Shown piece after piece: positions 14,267 to 18,416 of a stretch of 18,416 nt of DNA (the stretch's first letter is position 1; each line of letters opens with the position of its first letter). This DNA comes from Candidatus Omnitrophota bacterium. GTDB taxonomy: Bacteria; NPL-UPA2; BS750m-G34. Below the pieces are notes generated by a model. The model was not told the DNA's origin. It saw nothing but the letters and a program-made list of their open reading frames with translations, and searched no databases. Where the stretch lies: NCBI GenBank assembly GCA_016783345.1, contig JADHWT010000010.1, positions 1 through 18,416 of the forward strand, read 5' to 3'. Position numbers and translations under genes: made by a program.

Positions 14267-14710
14267 ATGTTCTATGGCGAATATGCGCATTCATTAGATA
14301 AAAAGGGAAGGATAATACTCCCTTCTAAACTGCGTGATGCGCTCAAAGAAACATTTGTAGAAAAGTGTATCATGACCAAAGGGTTAGATGGGTGTTTATT
14401 GCTGTATCCTTTAGATGAATGGCGCTTACTTGAGCAGAAAGTCAAGGCCCTTTCTATGACTAAACGCGACGCAAGGGCCTTTAGCAGACAGCTTCTTTCA
14501 GGCGCATGTGAGTGTGTCCTGGACCGCCAGGGTAGAATATTCATTCCCCAAAATTTAAGACAATTTGCTGATATAAAACGGGATGTCATCGTTATTGGTG
14601 TTTCAAATAAAATGGAGATATGGAGTAAAGATAGGTGGAGCACCTATTCTAAAGAGACAGAAGATTCTTACGAAGATATCGCCGAAAAGTTGGTTGATAC
14701 TGGAATTTAA
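14267..14710 (+). CDS. mraZ: Transcriptional regulator MraZ
   Basis: A 147-residue protein with the two tandem SpoVT/AbrB-like half-domains of MraZ. The first begins FYGEYAHSLDKKGRIILPSK (D11 to S20) and the second contains LDRQGRIFIPQNLRQFA at about residues 85-101. Both carry the DxxGRxxxP core that forms the ring-shaped DNA-binding surface. MraZ binds the repeats found directly upstream and represses the dcw cluster, so autoregulation is very likely. The ATG is preceded by GGAGG within the last operator repeat, which would couple operator sequence and translation start. Length is normal. In most bacteria rsmH follows directly; here a STAS gene comes first, 19 bases after the stop. Confidence 0.96.
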   Translation: MFYGEYAHSLDKKGRIILPSKLRDALKETFVEKCIMTKGLDGCLLLYPLDEWRLLEQKVKALSMTKRDARAFSRQLLSGACECVLDRQGRIFIPQNLRQFADIKRDVIVIGVSNKMEIWSKDRWSTYSKETEDSYEDIAEKLVDTGI

Positions 14711-14729
14711 ATAGAGAAAGGAGGGCATC

Positions 14730-15077
14730 ATGGTCAGCTCTAGAAAACATAATGGTGTTTCTATTTTAACGGTAGACGGAAATATAGAGCCGGCAGAAAT
14801 GGTTCAGGTTAAGAACGAATTGAATCGTCTTCTGGATAGACATCGTTTTAAAATTGTCGTTCATTTTGATAGACTAAAAAAGGTTGACTATGCAGGTCTG
14901 GGTATACTCGTAGAAAATTTACTGCGTTTTAAAGAATTTAATGGAGATTTGAAGCTGGTAGGCATAACATCAAAAGCAAAACGTATCTTTCAACGTTGCG
15001 GGACATGGAATATTTTTGAGACATATCCTAATGATGAATTAGCCCTCAAGAGCTTCAATCCTATTTATTCGTCATAG
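14730..15077 (+). CDS. STAS-domain protein (anti-sigma factor antagonist-like)
   Basis: A 115-residue single STAS domain like SpoIIAA/RsbV, starting at an ATG with a perfect AAGGAGGG Shine-Dalgarno sequence. The fold pattern is clear: VSILTVDGNIEPAE (strands and first turn), an amphipathic helix (LNRLLDRH), KIVVHFDRLKKVDYAGLGILVENL (residues 41-64) and GDLKLVGI before a final helix. In partner-switching STAS proteins the segment is D-S-S/T-G, and its Ser or Thr is phosphorylated by an anti-sigma kinase. Here it is D53-Y54-A55-G56, with no Ser or Thr at either position. It is therefore probably not regulated by the usual phosphorylation. Its position between mraZ and rsmH, with tight spacing, links it to division and wall synthesis. 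Partner unknown. Confidence 0.85.
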   Translation: MVSSRKHNGVSILTVDGNIEPAEMVQVKNELNRLLDRHRFKIVVHFDRLKKVDYAGLGILVENLLRFKEFNGDLKLVGITSKAKRIFQRCGTWNIFETYPNDELALKSFNPIYSS

Positions 15078-15088
15078 CGGAGGAGGGT

Positions 15089-15970
15089 ATCGTTCATCAA
15101 CCTGTTCTTGTCAAAGAGATAGTCGAGTTATTACAATGCCGGCCGGGTAAGATTATCGTAGATGGGACCATAGGAAGCGGTGGCCATAGTCTTGAGATTT
15201 TAAAGAGGATTTTGCCCGGGGGCTATCTCATAGGGCTGGATGTGGATGGAGATGCCCTGGAAAGGGCAAGAGAAAGACTTAGCTCTTTTGTAAAAGATTT
15301 TAAACTTTACAGGGAAAATTATAAAACCCTGGCGCAGGTATTAGAAAAAGAAAATATAAAATCCGTAGACGGCCTGCTTATAGATCTCGGGCTTTCCAGT
15401 GAGCAGGTCGAAGATGCGGAGCGGGGATTTAGTTTCCGGCGTGACGGACCTCTGGACATGAGGTATGACACGCGGAGCGGAGAAACTGCGAGGGACGTTA
15501 TCAATAAGGAAAACAGCGAAAAGCTTGCATGGATATTCCGTAATTTTGGAGAAGAGAGAAAGGCTGAGCGTATAGCCGGATTTATTATAGAAAAACGAAA
15601 AGAAAAACCTATTGAGACCACTCGGGAATTGGCATGGATAGCTCGAAGGGCAAAGGCTTTCTCCGCCAAGGGGAAGATTAATCCAGCCACCCGGATCTTC
15701 CAGGGGCTTAGAATCTATATTAATAGAGAGCTGGAAAATTTAGAAACAACCCTTAAGGAAGCTATCCAGGCCATTTCCCAGGGCGGCAGGATTTGTATAG
15801 TGAGCTATCATTCTCTGGAAGACAGAATAGTCAAAAATTTTTTTAAAGAATATTCTAAGGCGGGAAGAGTCAGGTTAATCACACCTCATCCTGTGAGACC
15901 TTCCAGAGAGGAGATAATAGAAAACAGGCGTTCCCGCAGCGCAAAACTCAGGGTAGCGGAGATAACATAA
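15089..15970 (+). CDS. rsmH: 16S rRNA (cytosine1402-N4)-methyltransferase RsmH, non-canonical start
   Basis: RsmH (MraW) methylates C1402 of 16S rRNA in the ribosomal P site using S-adenosylmethionine. In frame from about 15089 the sequence reads VHQPVLVKEIVELLQ, the usual RsmH beginning, then VDGTIGSGGHS (SAM motif I), LIGLDVDGDAL, GLLIDLGLSSEQVEDAERGFS, RDGPLDMRYD, the KINPATRIFQGLRIYIN block and a final SYHSLEDRIVK. No ATG, GTG or TTG occurs in this frame between an upstream stop (15035-15037) and TTG 15212, and that TTG lies after motif I, so using it would remove the cofactor site. A strong GCGGAGG (15077-15083) lies five bases before ATC 15089, which I take as the likely start (293 residues, normal length). 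ATA 15074 and GTT 15092 are alternatives; a base error is also possible. Identity is certain, the start is not. Confidence 0.9.
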   Translation: MVHQPVLVKEIVELLQCRPGKIIVDGTIGSGGHSLEILKRILPGGYLIGLDVDGDALERARERLSSFVKDFKLYRENYKTLAQVLEKENIKSVDGLLIDLGLSSEQVEDAERGFSFRRDGPLDMRYDTRSGETARDVINKENSEKLAWIFRNFGEERKAERIAGFIIEKRKEKPIETTRELAWIARRAKAFSAKGKINPATRIFQGLRIYINRELENLETTLKEAIQAISQGGRICIVSYHSLEDRIVKNFFKEYSKAGRVRLITPHPVRPSREEIIENRRSRSAKLRVAEIT

Positions 15971-15973
15971 GAA

Positions 15974-16375
15974 ATGAAAAGCAAAAAACGCAAAATCAAA
16001 GGAAAGAAGAAAGAGAAAAGAACTTTCCTGGTGGGTATATTTCTCTTTATCATTGGTTTTATGTACCTGTGCCAGCATATGGGTGTCATAAAACTGGGCT
16101 ATCTCCTCGGCAGGGAGAAGATAATATACAAGGAATTATCTAACCTCAACAGGGCCCTTTATTTTGAAAAGGCCTCTCTTAAATCACCCCGGTATCTTAA
16201 CAACATAGCCTGCAGCAATCTCGGATTAAATGTTGGCTCCGGAGTTCAGCTCAGGAGGATAAGTGTAGTATCTTCCGCAAGGAATTCTAAAAATGAAAAT
16301 AGGATTAGTAAAAGCCTGGCCAGGATTTTTGGATTTAACTCTAAGGCTGTCGCAAAACCAATGAAAAAAAATTAA
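15974..16375 (+). CDS. ftsL: FtsL-like division protein
   Basis: A 133-residue bitopic membrane protein placed exactly where ftsL sits in dcw clusters, between rsmH and ftsI. It has a very basic cytoplasmic tail (KSKKRKIKGKKKEKR, residues 2-16), one membrane span (about 17-36, TFLVGIFLFIIGFMYL), then a short helical region with coiled-coil character (about 46-75) including SLKSPRYLNNIACSNLGL, which resembles the conserved end of FtsL. A low-complexity tail follows. FtsL forms the FtsQLB complex that activates septal wall synthesis. Sequence similarity in this family is always low, so the call depends on topology and position. It begins three bases after the rsmH stop. Confidence 0.75.
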   Translation: MKSKKRKIKGKKKEKRTFLVGIFLFIIGFMYLCQHMGVIKLGYLLGREKIIYKELSNLNRALYFEKASLKSPRYLNNIACSNLGLNVGSGVQLRRISVVSSARNSKNENRISKSLARIFGFNSKAVAKPMKKN

Positions 16376-16390
16376 AACTTATAGCTCTAC

Positions 16391-18121
16391 ATGAAAAGGA
16401 GACGGGCAAGAGTCGGGACAATAGTTTTTGGACTGACTCTTTTTTATTTTGTACTTATCGGGAGACTCACTTTTCTTCAGCTGATTAGATATCCTTCCTT
16501 AAGTTCAAAGGCCAGAAACCAGCATTTCTTTAAAGTCAAATTAGACCCGCGGCGCGGGGATATATTGGACAGCCGCGGCCGTGCCATAGCATTAAGTCTT
16601 GAGAGATGGTCTGTCTACGCGCATCCGTATAAATTAGAAGATAAGGAGAAGGCAGCAGTTATACTTTCTTCTGCTCTCCATATGGATAAAGAAACCATAC
16701 TTGAAAAATTCCGGAGTGACGCCCCCTTTGTCTGGATTAAAAGGCAGGCTGAGATGGATGAATATAAATCAATAAAAAAACAGGGGCTTGACGGCATTGG
16801 TTTCATAGAGGGAGCTAAGCGATATTATCCTCATGGTCAGCTTGGGGCTAACGCAATAGGTTTTGTAGGTGTAGATAATGAAGGTTTAGAGGGAATAGAG
16901 AAGAAGTTTAACAACATCCTTGTGGGTTTTCCCGGAGAATATCAGGCAGAAAGAGATGCGCAGGGGAAAGAGATATCTTCTTATATCTTTAGACTAATTA
17001 AACCGGTTGAGGGGGCTTCTATCTACTTAACAGTCGATAATGTTATTCAGAATATAGCAGAAGAATCTTTAGCAAAGGCTATTAAGAAGACAAATGCTAA
17101 AGGCGGAACAGCAATAGTCCTTGACCCAAACTCAGGAGAGATCCTTGGCATGGCTTCATATCCTACATTTGATCCTAATCATTTCAATTCTTTCCCTCAA
17201 AACTCTTATCGAAATCAGGCCATATCGTTTGTCTTTGAACCTGGCTCTACTTTTAAAACAATTACTGCCGCGGCTGCGCTTGAAGAGAGACTCTTTAAAA
17301 TCCAGGATAAGATTTATTGTGAGGACGGGGCATTAAAGGTAGCCAATTACATTATCCATGACCATAAACCGCATAGCTGGCTTACTTTTAGCGAGACAAT
17401 AGTAAAGTCAAGTAACATAGGTCTTTTAAAAATAGGGCAGAAGGTTGGCAGAGAGACTTTATATGAATACATCCGCACTTTCGGATTCGGAGAACGGCTG
17501 GGAGTGGAGATGCCCGGAGAGGAAAAAGGGATTCTCCCGTCTTTAGGAGCATGGAAACCAATTACATTGGCTACTATCTCCTTTGGCCAGGGTATAGCTG
17601 TTACCCCTATACAGATTGTGGGCGCCTACGCTGCAATAGCCAATGGAGGAATATTTAATAAGCCCTATATTGTTAAAGAAATCATTGGGCCTGAAGGTGT
17701 GCCATTCAAAAAACATTTTTCAACCGAGGGGAAGAGGGTTATCTCCGTAGAGACATCTTCCCGTTTAAGGGAGATTCTGAGAAAAGTAGTAGAGGGGGGG
17801 ACAGGCCGGTTGGTTAGAATAGACGGGTTAGATATAGCAGGCAAAACCGGGACAGCGCAGAAGGTAAGTCCTCAAGGGGGATATAGCAAAGATAAATATA
17901 TAGCCTCTTTTATTGGCTTTATGCCGGTAGATGAACCAAAGATACTTATAGGTGTTTTTGTTGACGAACCTCAGGGGATACACTATGGCAGTGTCGTGGC
18001 AGGTCCCTGTTTCCAGGATATGGCAAAACAGATTTATAATTATCTATGGCTTGGCCGCGCTAATGAGAGGATTTATTATGGGCGTTATCCTGAAAGAATT
18101 AGTAAAGCAATTAGAGACTAA
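16391..18121 (+). CDS. ftsI: Septal peptidoglycan transpeptidase (penicillin-binding protein, FtsI/PBP3 type)
   Basis: A class B penicillin-binding protein of 576 residues that cross-links septal peptidoglycan. It has a short basic cytoplasmic start and one membrane anchor (about 8-30), then the dimerisation/pedestal domain with RRGDILDSRGRAIALS (54-69). The transpeptidase domain has all three active-site motifs: S286-T-F-K289 (EPGSTFK), S340-S-N342 (VKSSN) and K485-T-G487 (AGKTGTAQ). No PASTA repeats follow, in contrast to SpoVD and many Gram-positive homologues. The start is ATG 16391, 15 bases after ftsL, without a clear Shine-Dalgarno sequence. Its last 44 bases overlap the start of murE. 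Its place next to ftsL favours FtsI over the elongation enzyme MrdA. Confidence 0.94.
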   Translation: MKRRRARVGTIVFGLTLFYFVLIGRLTFLQLIRYPSLSSKARNQHFFKVKLDPRRGDILDSRGRAIALSLERWSVYAHPYKLEDKEKAAVILSSALHMDKETILEKFRSDAPFVWIKRQAEMDEYKSIKKQGLDGIGFIEGAKRYYPHGQLGANAIGFVGVDNEGLEGIEKKFNNILVGFPGEYQAERDAQGKEISSYIFRLIKPVEGASIYLTVDNVIQNIAEESLAKAIKKTNAKGGTAIVLDPNSGEILGMASYPTFDPNHFNSFPQNSYRNQAISFVFEPGSTFKTITAAAALEERLFKIQDKIYCEDGALKVANYIIHDHKPHSWLTFSETIVKSSNIGLLKIGQKVGRETLYEYIRTFGFGERLGVEMPGEEKGILPSLGAWKPITLATISFGQGIAVTPIQIVGAYAAIANGGIFNKPYIVKEIIGPEGVPFKKHFSTEGKRVISVETSSRLREILRKVVEGGTGRLVRIDGLDIAGKTGTAQKVSPQGGYSKDKYIASFIGFMPVDEPKILIGVFVDEPQGIHYGSVVAGPCFQDMAKQIYNYLWLGRANERIYYGRYPERISKAIRD

Positions 18122-18416
18122 AAAGATTATCGGCGCCAGTGACCTCGCCATTGAAGGGATAGCCTATAATTCACAGAAGGTAAAAAAAAATTTTCTATTT
18201 GTCTGCCTTAAGGGGCATCATTTTGACGGGCATAATTTTATAGATGACGCAAAGGCCCGCGGAGCTAGTGCCCTGGTAGTTGAAAAGGAATGTGGTGCCG
18301 GGTTAACGGAAATAGTTGTCCCTGATACAAGGGCTGCACTGGCGAGACTCTCAAATAGTTTTTATGGTTTTCCGACCCGCTCTCTTAAGGTCATAGGTGT
18401 CACCGGCACAGACGGG
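18078..18416 (+). CDS. murE: UDP-MurNAc-tripeptide synthetase MurE, N-terminal part (partial)
   Basis: The first 113 codons of a Mur ligase that adds the third amino acid to the cytoplasmic peptidoglycan precursor. The start is ATG 18078, preceded by GAGAGG at a good distance and lying 44 bases inside ftsI in another frame. The domain I pattern is typical of MurE: IEGIAYNSQKVKKNFLFVCLKGHHFDGHNFI, then AKARGASALVVEKE, and VPDTRAALARLSNSFYGFP. The window ends in the ATP-binding loop VIGVTGTDG, expected to continue with KT. The DNP+R-type motif that would tell whether diaminopimelate or lysine is added lies beyond the window. Confidence 0.93.
   Translation, partial: MGVILKELVKQLETKKIIGASDLAIEGIAYNSQKVKKNFLFVCLKGHHFDGHNFIDDAKARGASALVVEKECGAGLTEIVVPDTRAALARLSNSFYGFPTRSLKVIGVTGTDG

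Noticed and set aside
15030..15100. Programmed frameshift joining the STAS gene to rsmH
   Set aside because: The frames would need a -1 shift, but no slippery heptamer or downstream stem is visible, and rsmH has its own strong Shine-Dalgarno sequence.
1..18416. Mobile element, CRISPR array, phage or defence system
   Set aside because: No transposase, integrase, long terminal repeats, spaced direct repeats or defence motifs were found; almost all sequence is accounted for by housekeeping and transport genes.

Overview
This is ordinary bacterial chromosome, densely packed and read entirely on the + strand. It comes from a diderm (Gram-negative-type) bacterium. The signs are a Psd/PssA phosphatidylethanolamine pathway, a periplasmic oligopeptide-binding protein with a signal peptide but no lipobox, and the mraZ-rsmH-ftsL-ftsI-murE start of a division and cell-wall (dcw) cluster. 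Base composition is moderate, apart from a clearly AT-rich first 1.1 kb. The gene content (a CxxC-x17-CxxC mini zinc ribbon, the long form of NIF3, a COG1579 zinc-ribbon protein) would suit an uncultured candidate phylum such as Omnitrophota or a deltaproteobacterial/PVC-like lineage. That placement is an inference with low confidence.

Layout. Region 1 (1-1133): the end of psd, then pssA and a YkgJ-type cysteine-cluster protein. Region 2 (1134-2227): a promoter with a palindrome over its -10, two very small genes (a 52-residue zinc ribbon and a 36-residue Lys-rich protein starting at TTG), tRNA-Trp and a nitroreductase. Region 3 (2228-8220): a strong sigma-70-type promoter, a 28-residue ORF, a short CvpA-like membrane protein, NIF3, dnaG, rpoD, a CAT-anticodon tRNA, a coiled-coil/zinc-ribbon protein and RNase HI. 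Replication priming, the main sigma factor and RNase HI therefore sit in one transcription direction. Region 4 (8221-14107): a five-gene oligopeptide ABC importer (binding protein, OppB, OppC, OppD, OppF). A terminator-like hairpin overlaps the 5' end of the first gene, and a hairpin covers the first possible start codon of the last. Region 5 (14108-18416): a UP-element-like A-rich stretch, a promoter and three 10-bp MraZ boxes, then mraZ, a STAS-domain gene, rsmH, an FtsL-like gene, ftsI and the first part of murE.

Most gene junctions overlap or are separated by a few bases, so translational coupling is probably widespread. I see no mobile element, CRISPR array or phage, and no wholly new system. 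The observations most worth checking are: rsmH has no ATG, GTG or TTG start able to give an intact methyltransferase; a STAS protein lacking the usual phospho-acceptor residue lies between mraZ and rsmH; NIF3, the COG1579 protein and RNase HI flank dnaG-rpoD; and two tiny genes precede tRNA-Trp.
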